DNA from: Kangiella sp.
GTDB taxonomy: Bacteria; Pseudomonadota; Gammaproteobacteria; Enterobacterales; Kangiellaceae
Direction: 5' to 3'
DNA length: 64,000 nt
Assembly (NCBI GenBank): GCA_028284185.1
Contig: JANQSG010000013.1
Location: forward strand, 1 to 64,000
Positions 43,339 through 53,131 of the stretch are shown piece after piece. The notes beneath the pieces are model-generated. The model searched no databases. It was not told the DNA's origin and worked only from the letters and a program-made list of their open reading frames with translations. Position 1 is the stretch's first letter, and the number at the start of each line of letters is the position of its first letter. The translations under genes and the position numbers were made by a program.

Positions 43339-44316
43339 ATGGCAGCCAGCAAAGATTCTTTTTTACAAAGCGCCCAACGAGTGTTTGCTATTGAGCAGCA
43401 AGCGATAGGAGAGCTGGCTGCAAGTCTCAATACAAACTTTAGTCATTGTTGTCAGCGAATTTTAGACTGCCAGGGCAAAGTGGTGGTTATTGGCATGGGT
43501 AAATCCGGCCACATTGGCAGTAAAATGGCGGCAACTCTTGCCAGTACCGGTACTCCGGCATTTTTTGTCCATCCCGCAGAAGCCAGTCATGGCGATCTGG
43601 GGATGATTGGTGAGCAGGATCTGATTATCGCCCTATCCAACTCAGGGGAAACCCATGAAGTGACCTCGCTGTTACCCGTGATCAAACGCCGCGGGATTGA
43701 ACTGATTTCCATTACCGGCAATCCGGACTCACAATTAGCTAAAGCAAGCCAGGTACATCTAACAGTTGCCGTCAAACAAGAAGCCTGCCCACATAATTTA
43801 GCACCCACCGCTTCCACTACCGCAGTTTTGGTTTTAGCCGATGCCATTGCCGTATCCTTACTGGAAGCTCGTGGTTTTACCGCCGATGATTTTGCATTGT
43901 CCCACCCTGGTGGTAGCTTGGGTAAACGCTTGTTACTGATGGTCGATGATCTTATGCATGCCGGCAAAAATTTTCCATCGGTTACACAAAACGTCAGTGT
44001 TAAAGAAGCTTTATTCGAAATTACCCAAAAACGTCTTGGCATGACCGCCGTTGTCAATAAGGACAATCAATTGCTTGGTATTTTTACCGATGGCGATCTG
44101 CGCCGTAGCCTGGAATCAAAACAGGACATTTTAAGTTTACCCATTGGTGAGCTGATGACCAAAGGCTGTAAAACCGTGCAAGCCGGAACACTGGCTTCAG
44201 AAGCAGTACGTATTATGCAAACCAATAGTATTAATGCCTTGATTGTTTTGAATGAACAAAATCAGCCGATTGGTGCTCTAAATATGCACGATATGCTGAA
44301 AGCTGGTGTCGTTTAG
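43339..44316 (+). CDS. kdsD: D-arabinose 5-phosphate isomerase KdsD
   Basis: KdsD converts ribulose 5-phosphate to arabinose 5-phosphate for Kdo synthesis. The 325-residue protein has a SIS domain (VVVIGMGKSGHIGSKMAATLASTGTPAFFVHPAEASHGDLGM) and two CBS domains at the C-terminus (LGMTAVVNKDNQLLGIFTDGDLRRSL and NSINALIVLNEQNQPIGALNMHDML). An in-frame GTG three codons upstream is only two or three bases from the AAGGA site, so the ATG is preferred. Confidence 0.95.
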   Translation: MAASKDSFLQSAQRVFAIEQQAIGELAASLNTNFSHCCQRILDCQGKVVVIGMGKSGHIGSKMAATLASTGTPAFFVHPAEASHGDLGMIGEQDLIIALSNSGETHEVTSLLPVIKRRGIELISITGNPDSQLAKASQVHLTVAVKQEACPHNLAPTASTTAVLVLADAIAVSLLEARGFTADDFALSHPGGSLGKRLLLMVDDLMHAGKNFPSVTQNVSVKEALFEITQKRLGMTAVVNKDNQLLGIFTDGDLRRSLESKQDILSLPIGELMTKGCKTVQAGTLASEAVRIMQTNSINALIVLNEQNQPIGALNMHDMLKAGVV

Positions 44317-44350
44317 TCACTTAATTGGAAAAACTAATTGAGAAAACTGT

Positions 44351-44905
44351 ATGTCAATGAATCCCCATCTTGCCAATCTTTCTGCTGATTTAATTGATAA
44401 AGCCGCTCAGATCCACTTGGTCATTTGCGATGTGGATGGCGTCTTGAGCAATGGTCAGGTGATCCATGCCAATAGCGGTGAAGAATTGAAAACCTTTAAT
44501 ATCAAAGATGGTTTTGGTCTAAAAGCTTTGCAAAAATTTGGCATTGAAACCGCAATTATTACCGGCCGCAATTCAAAAATTGTCGAAAAGCGTTGTCAGG
44601 AATTGTCCATTAGCAATCTGTACCAAAACCATCTGGATAAAGAAGGTGCTTTTCAGGAGCTGTGTGATAAATACTCCATAACCGCCGAGCAAGTTTGTCA
44701 TATTGGCGATGATCTTCCTGACTTGCCACTCATTCAAAAAGCAGGACTTGGCGTTGCCGTAAAAGATGCCCACTGGTTTGTACGCGACCATGCCGATTGG
44801 GTAACCAGTCAAAAAGGCGGTTTTGGCGCGGTACGCGAAGTCTGTGATTTAATTTTGCATAGCCAGGGCCAGTTGGAAAGTTTTTTAACTTCTTACTTGC
44901 GCTAA
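44351..44905 (+). CDS. kdsC: 3-deoxy-D-manno-octulosonate 8-phosphate phosphatase KdsC
   Basis: KdsC removes phosphate from Kdo-8-P. The 184-residue HAD protein has the motif VICDVDGVLSNGQ (Asp nucleophile, DVD), FNIKDGFGLKALQ, AIITGRNSKIVEKR and HIGDDLPDLPLIQKAGLGVAVKDAH. Met3 could also be the start. It follows kdsD by 34 bases and precedes lptC. Confidence 0.95.
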   Translation: MSMNPHLANLSADLIDKAAQIHLVICDVDGVLSNGQVIHANSGEELKTFNIKDGFGLKALQKFGIETAIITGRNSKIVEKRCQELSISNLYQNHLDKEGAFQELCDKYSITAEQVCHIGDDLPDLPLIQKAGLGVAVKDAHWFVRDHADWVTSQKGGFGAVREVCDLILHSQGQLESFLTSYLR

Positions 44906-44931
44906 TTGAATTTAAGAATGGGCTAACTAGT

Positions 44932-45486
44932 ATGAATTTTTTTAAAGGGCGAGCAATTTTATGGTTATTGATACCTATAGCTTTTATCATAGCCTTTTTA
45001 TGGGATCGCTCAGAACCTGCCAGGCCTGAATTCTTGCAAGAAAAATCCAACCCGGATTATTTCTTACTGAATACCAAAACCATTGAGTTTAGAGCCGATG
45101 GAATTGCAGAACGACAGTTCAGCAGCGATAAAACCCTACACTACCTTTTTAAACAAGAAACCAGCATGGAAAATCCAGTGCTTACTTTTGCCAATGAACA
45201 GCGGGAGCAATGGCAGGTAACCGCCAAAACCGCCATTAGTAAAGAATTAACTGAAGAGCTGTTTTTACAAGAAGGCGTTATGATCAATATGCAAACAGCT
45301 GATGGTCAGGAAGCCATCTTAAGCACCGAGCAGCTGACTATCGATTTTGCCACAGAAAATGCTTTTACCAATGGCGCGGTGCTGCTTAAAAACAATTTTT
45401 ATCAATTAACTGCCACTGGCATGAATGCAGATTTAAGAGATAATATAATTCACTTCAAATCTGAGGTAATATCAGAAGAATTATGA
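44932..45486 (+). CDS. lptC: LPS transport protein LptC
   Basis: LptC is a bitopic inner-membrane protein that passes LPS from LptBFG to LptA. The 184-residue product has one anchor (about 10-25, ILWLLIPIAFIIAFLW) and a beta-jellyroll domain: NPDYFLLNTKTIEFRADGIAERQFSSDKTLHYLF through AISKELTEELFLQEGV. Its end overlaps the lptA start (ATGA). The tail EVISEEL is short. Confidence 0.93.
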   Translation: MNFFKGRAILWLLIPIAFIIAFLWDRSEPARPEFLQEKSNPDYFLLNTKTIEFRADGIAERQFSSDKTLHYLFKQETSMENPVLTFANEQREQWQVTAKTAISKELTEELFLQEGVMINMQTADGQEAILSTEQLTIDFATENAFTNGAVLLKNNFYQLTATGMNADLRDNIIHFKSEVISEEL

Positions 45487-46202
45487 ACAGAATTATATTT
45501 AAACTGATGTTAATGCTGGTTAGCCCAGCCTTATTTGCCTCTGATCTGGAAAAGTCACGGATTAAAGCTGAACAATCTTTTTTAGGTAAAAATGAAATTA
45601 CTTATCAAGGTAATGTCTCTTACGAACACTCCAACTTATCCATAACAGCGGATAAACTGGTTCGTGAAAATAAAACCATTAAAAAGATTATTGTTACCGG
45701 CAATCCGGTCAAGGTGTTTTATCGCGATCAACAAGGGGAAGCTACCGAAATTTTTGCTCCTCGTATTAGCTACTGGGAAGATTCCGGAAAAATTTTAGCT
45801 GACGGTCCCATTGACATTAAGCAAACTTCAAAACAGGATCGACTCAAATTATCAGGCAACGAATTAGTCGCAAACCGCAAAGTAGCTGTTGGTTTTAGTT
45901 TTACCTTAATCGGCAGTCCAACTCAATTTCACCTGCAACAGCCAAACCAACCTTTAATTGAAGCGACAGCAGATCAGTTAAGCTCCAATGGCAAAGGTCG
46001 CCAAACTCAATTGACCGGCAATGTAAAGTTGCGGCAAGGAGACTCTTATATGGCTGCAGCATCCATGACCTATGATGGGGAAAAACAAATCGTTTCAGCG
46101 CAACAAAGCCAGGATGGCACACAAAGAGTTGAAACCGAATTCTACTGGGATCAGGAAGATAAAAAGCCCACTGAAAAAGATGAAGAGCAACCGGAATCAT
46201 GA
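45483..46202 (+). CDS. lptA: LPS transport periplasmic protein LptA
   Basis: LptA forms the periplasmic bridge that carries LPS. The 239-residue protein has a signal peptide ending LFAS and an OstA jellyroll: [30 protein letters not shown] to [33 protein letters not shown]. It is somewhat longer than E. coli LptA (185), with an acidic C-terminal tail. It overlaps lptC and lptB by four bases each. Confidence 0.93.
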   Translation: MNRIIFKLMLMLVSPALFASDLEKSRIKAEQSFLGKNEITYQGNVSYEHSNLSITADKLVRENKTIKKIIVTGNPVKVFYRDQQGEATEIFAPRISYWEDSGKILADGPIDIKQTSKQDRLKLSGNELVANRKVAVGFSFTLIGSPTQFHLQQPNQPLIEATADQLSSNGKGRQTQLTGNVKLRQGDSYMAAASMTYDGEKQIVSAQQSQDGTQRVETEFYWDQEDKKPTEKDEEQPES

Positions 46203-46924
46203 CAACCCTGTATGCCAAATCACTAGCCAAAAGCTACAAAGGACGCAAAGTTGTTGAAGATGTTAGCCTGCAGGTCAAACAAGGTTTTGTGGTTGGACTA
46301 TTGGGACCTAACGGCGCAGGAAAAACCACCTCCTTTTATATGATTGTAGGATTAGTGCCCTCGGATGATGGTCAAATTCTTTTGGACAACAATGATTTGA
46401 CTGGTGTTGCCATGCACAACCGGGCAAAGATGGGAATTGGCTACCTGCCACAGGAAGCTTCTATTTTTAGAAAGCTCACGGTTCAGGATAACATCATGGC
46501 CATTTTGCAATTACGGGATGAATTATCCGATGATGAGCGCGAAGAAAAGCTCGAACAATTACTAAAAGAGTTTCATATTGAACATATCCGCCGCAGCCTG
46601 GGCATGAGTTTATCCGGCGGTGAAAGGCGCAGAGTTGAAATTGCCAGAGCTTTAGCTAATGACCCCAAGTTTATTTTGCTGGATGAACCTTTTGCCGGGG
46701 TCGATCCTATTTCCGTGATTGAAATTAAAAGTATTATTCAACAACTCAAAGAACGAGGCTTAGGCGTTCTGATTACCGATCACAATGTTCGCGAAACTCT
46801 GGATGTTTGTGAACACGCTTATATCGTTGATACAGGCAATATTATTGCCGAAGGAACACCAGCTGAGATTCTTGCAAATCAATTGGTTCGTAAACGCTAT
46901 CTCGGCGAAAACTTCAGCATGTAA
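46199..46924 (+). CDS. lptB: LPS export ABC transporter ATPase LptB
   Basis: LptB powers LPS extraction from the inner membrane with LptFG. The 241-residue protein has Walker A GPNGAGKT (36-43), the Q-loop [10 protein letters not shown], signature LSGGE (138-142) and Walker B ILLDEP (159-164), followed by FAGVDPISV. The switch His is in [13 protein letters not shown]. The start overlaps lptA. Confidence 0.97.
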   Translation: MTTLYAKSLAKSYKGRKVVEDVSLQVKQGFVVGLLGPNGAGKTTSFYMIVGLVPSDDGQILLDNNDLTGVAMHNRAKMGIGYLPQEASIFRKLTVQDNIMAILQLRDELSDDEREEKLEQLLKEFHIEHIRRSLGMSLSGGERRRVEIARALANDPKFILLDEPFAGVDPISVIEIKSIIQQLKERGLGVLITDHNVRETLDVCEHAYIVDTGNIIAEGTPAEILANQLVRKRYLGENFSM

Positions 46925-47098
46925 ATCAATCAGTTATATAATATACAACTGCCAATATTTTTTACAGCAGATAAAAATCTCTGTTGAATTTACAAAATTT
47001 GTCCCTATCTTTTCAATAAGCACTTGCAAGGGCTAACTCATAGGAGTAACTTGTAAGTTAAGGCATTAAAGTTGGATAGATGACATAAAAATAATTTA

Positions 47099-48508
47099 AT
47101 GAGCCCAGAGTTAGAATTACAACTCCAGCAACAACTCAAACTGAATCCTCAGTTGCAGCAATCGTTAAAGTTACTTCAACTTTCCCAGCTAGAATTAACT
47201 CAAGAAATTCAATATCAATTAGAGACCAATCCTTTATTGGAAAGTGAGGCTTCTGATAGTGACAGCTCTGATTTAGCCGCTAACAATCAGGAGTCCACCT
47301 CTGATATAACAGAGCTTTCTACCACTGCAGGCGTTAACAGCGGCGCGAGCCATTCTGTAACAACAAACGAAACCAACCTGTGGGAAAATATAGCCGAGCA
47401 AGCGGATCTTAAAGAAAAATTAGAGTTTCAACTACAACTTCACCATTTATCAAGACTGGATCTGGAAATTGGCTATTACCTCATCGAAAATTTGAATGAA
47501 CGAGGTTTCTTAACCTGCTCCAATCAGAACATCTGCCAGCAAATTCTTCGTGACTGTGGTCATGACGTTAAGGCCAGTGAAGTGGAAGTCATACGACACT
47601 TTATTCAAACTTTAGAACCTTTAGGTTGTGCCAGCTTTGATTTACAGGAGTTCTTATTATTTCAACTCAAGCAACAACAACTAGTCGCTGACTTTAGTGA
47701 AAAAGAAATTGCCTTAGCGCAGCTCTTACTGGAAAAACATTTTACTTCATTAGCCGCTAATCAGTTTGACAAAATCGAATCCCGGCTTGATGTTTCTCAT
47801 CAAACCTTTAACCGGTTACTGACTAAAATTCAGGCACTCAAACAAAGACCTTGTGAAGTCACTGAAAATAGCGAACAACAATATATCAGACCCGATATCC
47901 GAATTATGCGTCACAATGGCAGAATGCAAGCCATTGTCACGCAACAGCAACTTCCTAAACTGCGTTTGAATAACAGCTATATGCAGATGCTAAAATCCGT
48001 TGATGATAAAGATAAAAAATACCTTAAAAATAAAGCCGCAGCCGCCCAAAGCTTTATCCAATCGCTAACAGCCCGTGAAAACACTTTACAAAAAGTTGCT
48101 GATTTTCTACTACACCATCAGTCAGATTATTTTACGCTGGGTAATACGGCGCTTAAACCGCTAAAACTCAATGATATTGCCCAAGCACTGGAGTTGCATG
48201 AATCCACCATCTCCAGAGCCACCAGTAATAAATATTGTCAAACCCCACATGGCGTGATTAAGCTAAAAGATTTATTTTCCAATGCCATTAACAACCAGAA
48301 AGGAGGTGAATGGTCGCAAACTGCTGTTAAAAGTAAAATTCAACAACTCATTAAGTCGGAACCTTCCCGCAAACCATTAAGTGATAATTCCATCGTTAAA
48401 TTATTGGCTCAACAAGGGATCTCCATTGCTCGTCGCACGGTTGCAAAATATCGCGATGCCTTGCAAATTCCCAGTGCCAGTAAACGTAAACAATTATCGT
48501 CTTTATAA
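47099..48508 (+). CDS. rpoN: RNA polymerase sigma-54 factor RpoN
   Basis: Sigma-54 directs transcription that needs AAA+ activators. The 469-residue protein has the glutamine-rich region I (LQQQLKLNPQLQQSLKLLQLSQLELTQEIQ), an acidic region II, and the DNA-binding domain with AQALELHESTISRATSNKYCQTPHG and the RpoN box ARRTVAKYRDAL near the end. It starts 174 bases after lptB, so it may use its own promoter. It heads the rpoN-hpf-ptsN-rapZ block. Confidence 0.96.
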   Translation: MSPELELQLQQQLKLNPQLQQSLKLLQLSQLELTQEIQYQLETNPLLESEASDSDSSDLAANNQESTSDITELSTTAGVNSGASHSVTTNETNLWENIAEQADLKEKLEFQLQLHHLSRLDLEIGYYLIENLNERGFLTCSNQNICQQILRDCGHDVKASEVEVIRHFIQTLEPLGCASFDLQEFLLFQLKQQQLVADFSEKEIALAQLLLEKHFTSLAANQFDKIESRLDVSHQTFNRLLTKIQALKQRPCEVTENSEQQYIRPDIRIMRHNGRMQAIVTQQQLPKLRLNNSYMQMLKSVDDKDKKYLKNKAAAAQSFIQSLTARENTLQKVADFLLHHQSDYFTLGNTALKPLKLNDIAQALELHESTISRATSNKYCQTPHGVIKLKDLFSNAINNQKGGEWSQTAVKSKIQQLIKSEPSRKPLSDNSIVKLLAQQGISIARRTVAKYRDALQIPSASKRKQLSSL

Positions 48509-48541
48509 CAAACTAACCAAATACATAGAAGGAATCAGATT

Positions 48542-48829
48542 ATGCAAATCAATTTAACCGGACGTCACCTCGAAGTTACTGATGCTTTAAAGTCTTTTGT
48601 AAATGATAAATTCGCACGCCTGGAACGCCATTTTGACCATATCAATAACGTTTATGTGATCTTAAGCGTCGAAAAAGTTCGCCAAATCGCAGAGGCCACG
48701 CTCAACGTGAATGGCGGCGAAATTTTCGCCAACAGTGAAGCCGAGGATATGTACGCTGCAATTGATTTATTAGTTGATAAACTGGACCGTCAGGTGATAA
48801 AACATAAAGAAAAAATGACCCGGCATTAA
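48542..48829 (+). CDS. hpf: Ribosome hibernation promoting factor HPF (short form)
   Basis: HPF makes 100S ribosome dimers in stationary phase. The 95-residue short form has QINLTGRHLEVTDALKSFVNDKFARLERHFDHI and AEATLNVNGGEIFANSEAEDMYAAIDLLVDKLDRQV. No long-form C-terminal dimer domain is present. It lies between rpoN and ptsN in the conserved order. Confidence 0.95.
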   Translation: MQINLTGRHLEVTDALKSFVNDKFARLERHFDHINNVYVILSVEKVRQIAEATLNVNGGEIFANSEAEDMYAAIDLLVDKLDRQVIKHKEKMTRH

Positions 48830-48840
48830 AATTATCTCAA

Positions 48841-49353
48841 ATGCAAATATTCGATATCTTAGTCCCCGAGCTTTGTTTGCTCGGGGCTAATGTAACCAGC
48901 CGTAAAAAAGCACTGCAACTGATTGCCAAACAACTGCACTCCTACGATTCAAGCATCGATGATTTTAAAGTGCTGAAAGCTCTGATCGCCCGCGAGCAAC
49001 TCGGCTCAACCGCTATCGGTAATGGGGTTTGCCTGCCTCATGGCCGAGTCGAAGATTGTGTGAATCCCATTGCAGTGCTGGTGGCTTTAGAAGAAGCGAT
49101 TGACTTTGATGCACCGGATGAGGAAGCAGTTGATCTGATTTTTTGTTTGCTGGTTCCCAAGCAATACAACTTTCAGAAACTGGGTGGCTTAGATCAAATT
49201 GTGGATATTTTTCAAAATAAAACCTTGCGAGCACAAATGCGAAATGCGCATAATGGAGAGGCCTTGTATAAGATTATGCACAAGGCTTTAACTCTGTGTC
49301 AGACAGCATCTGATTTAGCAAAAGGTATCGATAATGAAACTCGTCATTCTTAG
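48841..49353 (+). CDS. ptsN: Nitrogen-regulatory PTS protein EIIA(Ntr)
   Basis: PtsN is the terminal phosphoacceptor of the nitrogen PTS and regulates potassium transport and other targets. The 170-residue protein has the phosphorylatable histidine His67 in GNGVCLPHGRVEDC and the LVALEEAIDFDAPDEEAVDLIFCLLVP block. It overlaps rapZ by 20 bases. No npr gene is found here for its usual phosphodonor. Confidence 0.95.
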   Translation: MQIFDILVPELCLLGANVTSRKKALQLIAKQLHSYDSSIDDFKVLKALIAREQLGSTAIGNGVCLPHGRVEDCVNPIAVLVALEEAIDFDAPDEEAVDLIFCLLVPKQYNFQKLGGLDQIVDIFQNKTLRAQMRNAHNGEALYKIMHKALTLCQTASDLAKGIDNETRHS

Positions 49354-50185
49354 TGGTCGCTCCGGCTCAGGTAAATCTGTAGCGCTGAAAGCTTTAGAGG
49401 ATGCGGGGTATTATTGTATCGATAATCTGCCTTTGCCTTTTACCCTGGAAGTACTCAATCGTCATTTGAACAAAACCGACGCCATAGCCATTAGTGTGGA
49501 TGCCCGTAACCCCAATGATATGGAGCATTTCACCCAAGAAATTGAAAAAATTAAACTGGTTCACTCAGAAATAAAAGTTATCTTTATTGATGCCGATGAG
49601 TCAGTTTTGTTAAAACGTTTTAGCGAAACCCGCCGCCGCCACCCTTTGACCAACTTAGGGATGTCTTTACGCGATGCGATGAAAAAAGAAGAGCAACTGA
49701 TTACTCCCATTCGAGCTATGGCCGATCTGGTGATTAATACCAGTACTCTAACGCCACACGAATTAAGAGAGCAGATCTTAAGCCGGGTCACAGCCAGCAA
49801 AACATCCAGCATGGACATATTGTTTACCTCCTTTGGCTTTAAGCATGGCGCTCCTCAGGATGCAGATTTTGTTTTCGATGCTCGCTGCTTGCCCAATCCT
49901 CATTGGGTCCCCGAGTTAAGACCTTTTACTGGCAGAGATGCCCCTATTCAGGAATATCTAGGTTCAGATAGCCAAGTCATGGAATATATATGGCAACTGC
50001 GGGTTTTCCTGGATTCCTGGCTACCGGAATTTGATCGGCAGAACCGCAGTTATTTCACCTTTGCAGTAGGTTGTACCGGTGGCAAACACCGCTCTGTTTA
50101 TATCATCGAGAAGCTCTCAGAATACTTTGCAGAGCGCTATCCTAACGTCAAGGTAAAACACCGCCAGCTCGATAAAAGCAGTTAA
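49334..50185 (+). CDS. rapZ: RNase adapter protein RapZ
   Basis: RapZ binds the small RNA GlmZ and delivers it to RNase E, controlling glucosamine-6-phosphate synthase. The 283-residue protein has Walker A GRSGSGKS (8-15), the YCIDNLPLPF block, DARNPNDMEHF, and the C-terminal RNA-binding FAVGCTGGKHRSVYI. Its ribosome site AAGG is inside ptsN. The C-terminus KVKHRQL is basic. Confidence 0.96.
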   Translation: MKLVILSGRSGSGKSVALKALEDAGYYCIDNLPLPFTLEVLNRHLNKTDAIAISVDARNPNDMEHFTQEIEKIKLVHSEIKVIFIDADESVLLKRFSETRRRHPLTNLGMSLRDAMKKEEQLITPIRAMADLVINTSTLTPHELREQILSRVTASKTSSMDILFTSFGFKHGAPQDADFVFDARCLPNPHWVPELRPFTGRDAPIQEYLGSDSQVMEYIWQLRVFLDSWLPEFDRQNRSYFTFAVGCTGGKHRSVYIIEKLSEYFAERYPNVKVKHRQLDKSS

Positions 50186-50261
50186 TTGTCCTTATACATA
50201 GCCAGCTCCACCGTTTTTAAGGTAAAATAACTAACAAAATCAAAGGCTAACCTGCTTCTCA

Positions 50262-51638
50262 ATGCCAGAATTACAAGAAAATCACAGCAAAGAGCAACTT
50301 CAACAATTGAACCGCGCGCTTGAGGGCGGTCAACTGCTGACCTTTGAAAATCTATTATCAGAGCTGTTCCCGCCAGATATCGCTTTATTCCTGGAATCAT
50401 CACCTCCAAAGGTTCGTAAAACCGTATGGGGAATGATCGATATTGATCAGCAGGGTGAGGTTCTACAATATCTGTCCGACGAAGTTCGGCAACACTTCAT
50501 TGAAAATATGGCTCCTCAGGAGCTGGCGAATGTGGTTTCGGAAATGGATACGGATGATGCGGTTGATATCATCGAGGATCTTTCGGAGCACTTGAGTTCA
50601 CAGGTTTTACGCCGGCTGGATGAACAAAACCGTTCTCAAATTGAGCAGGCACTTTCCTATCCGGAAGATACCGCTGGCGGTTTAATGAATATTGATACCA
50701 TCATGATCCGACCACGCGTATCGGTTGAAGTGGTATTAAGGTATTTGCGTATTCGAGGCGAACTTCCGGACAATACCGATCAGCTCTACGTGGTTGACTC
50801 TAAAGATGTTTTAATTGGTTCAGTACCCCTTAGCTCTATTCTGACTTTCTCCCCGGAAACCCCTATACAGGATCTGATCAAGGAAAATAATTTCACCATT
50901 CCAGTTGGCATGAGTGCTATGGAAGTGGCACAAATTTTCCAGCGTCACGATCTGGTAACAGCTCCGGTAACTGATGAACACGGCAAACTATTAGGACGAA
51001 TAACCATTGATGACGTGGTTGATGTGATCATTGAAGAAGCGGATCATTCCTTATTATCTATGGCGCGACTGGATGAACTGGAAGATACCTTTGGTTCTAT
51101 CAGCACCACAGCCAAACGCCGCGCAGTATGGCTCGGCATCAATCTGATCACCGTTATTTTGGCTGCTTTGGTGATTGGTTTATTCGAAAGCACCATCGCC
51201 AAAGTCACCTTATTGGCAGTGCTATTACCCATAGTTCCGAGTATGGGCGGCATCGCCGGAACCCAAACCTTGACCCTGGTCATTAGAGGTATGTCCTTAG
51301 GCCATATCAGTAATGATAATAAATCCTATCTGCTTAAAAAAGAACTAGCGGTCAGTATTATCAATGGTCTGCTATGGGCCATCATTATTGCCGGGTTGGT
51401 GTATGCTTTTGCCTACTTCAAAAATGCAGATATTAACCATTTACACCTTGCCATAACCATCGGTGGGGCCATGCTGTTTAATCTGGTTACCGGAGTATTA
51501 GTAGGCGCACTACTACCGATGCTGCTTAAAAAAATGGATATTGATCCAGCCATTGCCGGCGGGGTGGTTTTAACCACAGTAACGGACGTTGCTGGATTTT
51601 TTGCCCTATTAGGCTTGGCAACTTACTTCTTTGCCTAA
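50262..51638 (+). CDS. mgtE: Magnesium transporter MgtE
   Basis: MgtE is a Mg2+-gated channel. The 458 residues comprise the N domain (DDAVDIIEDLSEHLSSQVLRRL), the paired CBS domains (about 130-250), a plug helix and five membrane spans from about residue 280 (LGINLITVILAALVIGLF). GLMNIDTIMIRP, LLPIVPSMGGIAGTQTLTLVIRG and the final MDIDPAIAGGVVLTTVTDVAGFFALLGL are diagnostic. It replaces the position usually shared with npr. Confidence 0.95.
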   Translation: MPELQENHSKEQLQQLNRALEGGQLLTFENLLSELFPPDIALFLESSPPKVRKTVWGMIDIDQQGEVLQYLSDEVRQHFIENMAPQELANVVSEMDTDDAVDIIEDLSEHLSSQVLRRLDEQNRSQIEQALSYPEDTAGGLMNIDTIMIRPRVSVEVVLRYLRIRGELPDNTDQLYVVDSKDVLIGSVPLSSILTFSPETPIQDLIKENNFTIPVGMSAMEVAQIFQRHDLVTAPVTDEHGKLLGRITIDDVVDVIIEEADHSLLSMARLDELEDTFGSISTTAKRRAVWLGINLITVILAALVIGLFESTIAKVTLLAVLLPIVPSMGGIAGTQTLTLVIRGMSLGHISNDNKSYLLKKELAVSIINGLLWAIIIAGLVYAFAYFKNADINHLHLAITIGGAMLFNLVTGVLVGALLPMLLKKMDIDPAIAGGVVLTTVTDVAGFFALLGLATYFFA

Positions 51639-51663
51639 GCCGTTTCTTTAGTTTCAAAATTTA

Positions 51664-53034
51664 TTAATGAGTAGCTATGGTTAAACCATCAATAGCCACT
51701 GAGCCACTTAAAATACTGGAGCGCTGATCGACATCATCTGCAATAGCAATAATATTGTTCAGCATATCGGCTAAATTTCCAGCGATAGTAATGCCTTGAA
51801 CAAAATATTTAGTCTCACCATTTTCAAACCAATAACCACTGGCGCCGCGTGAATAATTACCAGTTACTATGTTAACGCCCTGCCCCATAACCTCAGTGAC
51901 CAGCAAACCCGTGCCTAATTGTTTGATTAACTCTTCCTGCTTCACCGCCTGCGAAGTCACCAGAATATTGTGGATCCCACCAGCACTGGCAGTTGATTGC
52001 AAACCCAGGCGTCGAGCCGAATAGCTGCTGAGAAAATAATCCTGCAGGACTCCATCAGTTACAATATCGCGCTGATAGGTGGCAACCCCTTCACTATCGT
52101 AACAACTACTGCCAAAACCTTTGGCAATAAAAGGATCTTCCTGGATCTGAACGAATTCTGGCAATATTTTTTGGCCTTTTTTATCCAGCAAAAAAGAAGA
52201 TTTTTGATATAAAACACCACCTTTTAAAGCGCTCAGCATATGGCTCCAGATTCCCCGGGCAGTTTCTGGAGTAAAGATTACCGGAAAAGTTCCTGAGCTG
52301 GCTTTACCCTGATGCAAGCGCCCAAGTAAACGTTCGCTCACCTTGTCACCAATCACTTCCGGCGACATCAGATCAGAAAAATCACGGCTAACACTGTAGT
52401 AACTATCGCGTTGCATACCCGACTCACTATCAGCGATCATAGTCGCTGACAAGCTAAAACGGGTGGTATTTTTTGTGGCAAAAAAGCCATGACTATTGGT
52501 GTAAAGCGAAACCGAGCTATGGGCATAAAACCCAGCACCTTCAGACTGTTTAATCTTAGTGTGCTTTAAAGCACTGGCTTCAGCCTGTTTTGCAACTGCC
52601 ACTAAATCACTAATGGATTTATTGCTAGGATGGCTCAGTGACAAATCAGGAAACTCCGTTGCTAAACGGTTGGCATCGGCTAAACCGGCATAAGGATCTT
52701 TTTCGGTAAAACGTGCAATATCAGCTGCTGCCTGCACACCTTTGGCAATGCCCTCTTGCGTTAAATCGTTGATAGAAGCTGAACCTTTACGCTGATTAAA
52801 ATACAAATTCAAACTCAAGTGACTATCCTGATTAAACTCCAGAGTTTCCAACTCTTGATTACGAACTTCGATGCTATTGCCAGCAGTGTTATAGCACCAG
52901 ATTTCGGTTTGTTCCGCACCTAATTTTTTTGCTTCAGCCAAAGCCTGTGACATTAAATCCTGATATTTATTTTTTATTGCTTTTTGCTGTTCAACAAGTT
53001 GAGCCAGCGTTAAACTTTGTTGTTCCTGCTTCAT
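51664..53034 (-). CDS. pmbA: Metalloprotease TldD/PmbA family, PmbA (TldE)
   Basis: PmbA (TldE) pairs with TldD to degrade unfolded peptides and mature microcins. The 456-residue protein has EIWCYNTAGNSIEVRNQELETLEF near the start, GAGFYAHSSVSLYTNSHGF, and the C-terminal TGNYSRGASGYWFENGETKYFVQGITIAGNL. It lacks the HExxxH zinc site, as expected of TldE. Its partner tldD is at 55781-57217. Convergent with mgtE. Confidence 0.95.
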   Translation of the reverse strand: MKQEQQSLTLAQLVEQQKAIKNKYQDLMSQALAEAKKLGAEQTEIWCYNTAGNSIEVRNQELETLEFNQDSHLSLNLYFNQRKGSASINDLTQEGIAKGVQAAADIARFTEKDPYAGLADANRLATEFPDLSLSHPSNKSISDLVAVAKQAEASALKHTKIKQSEGAGFYAHSSVSLYTNSHGFFATKNTTRFSLSATMIADSESGMQRDSYYSVSRDFSDLMSPEVIGDKVSERLLGRLHQGKASSGTFPVIFTPETARGIWSHMLSALKGGVLYQKSSFLLDKKGQKILPEFVQIQEDPFIAKGFGSSCYDSEGVATYQRDIVTDGVLQDYFLSSYSARRLGLQSTASAGGIHNILVTSQAVKQEELIKQLGTGLLVTEVMGQGVNIVTGNYSRGASGYWFENGETKYFVQGITIAGNLADMLNNIIAIADDVDQRSSILSGSVAIDGLTIATH

Positions 53035-53131
53035 CTATAACCCTTTGAATTACCAATAAAATAATTATCAAAAACTTGACTTAGGATACCATTTTAACAA
53101 GAATAAACCTTGTCGTTTGAGATAAATAATT

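Noticed and set aside
53035..53131. Fur box ahead of the TonB receptor
   Set aside because: The AT-rich stretch near 53055-53070 resembles part of a Fur box, but symmetry and matches are poor.
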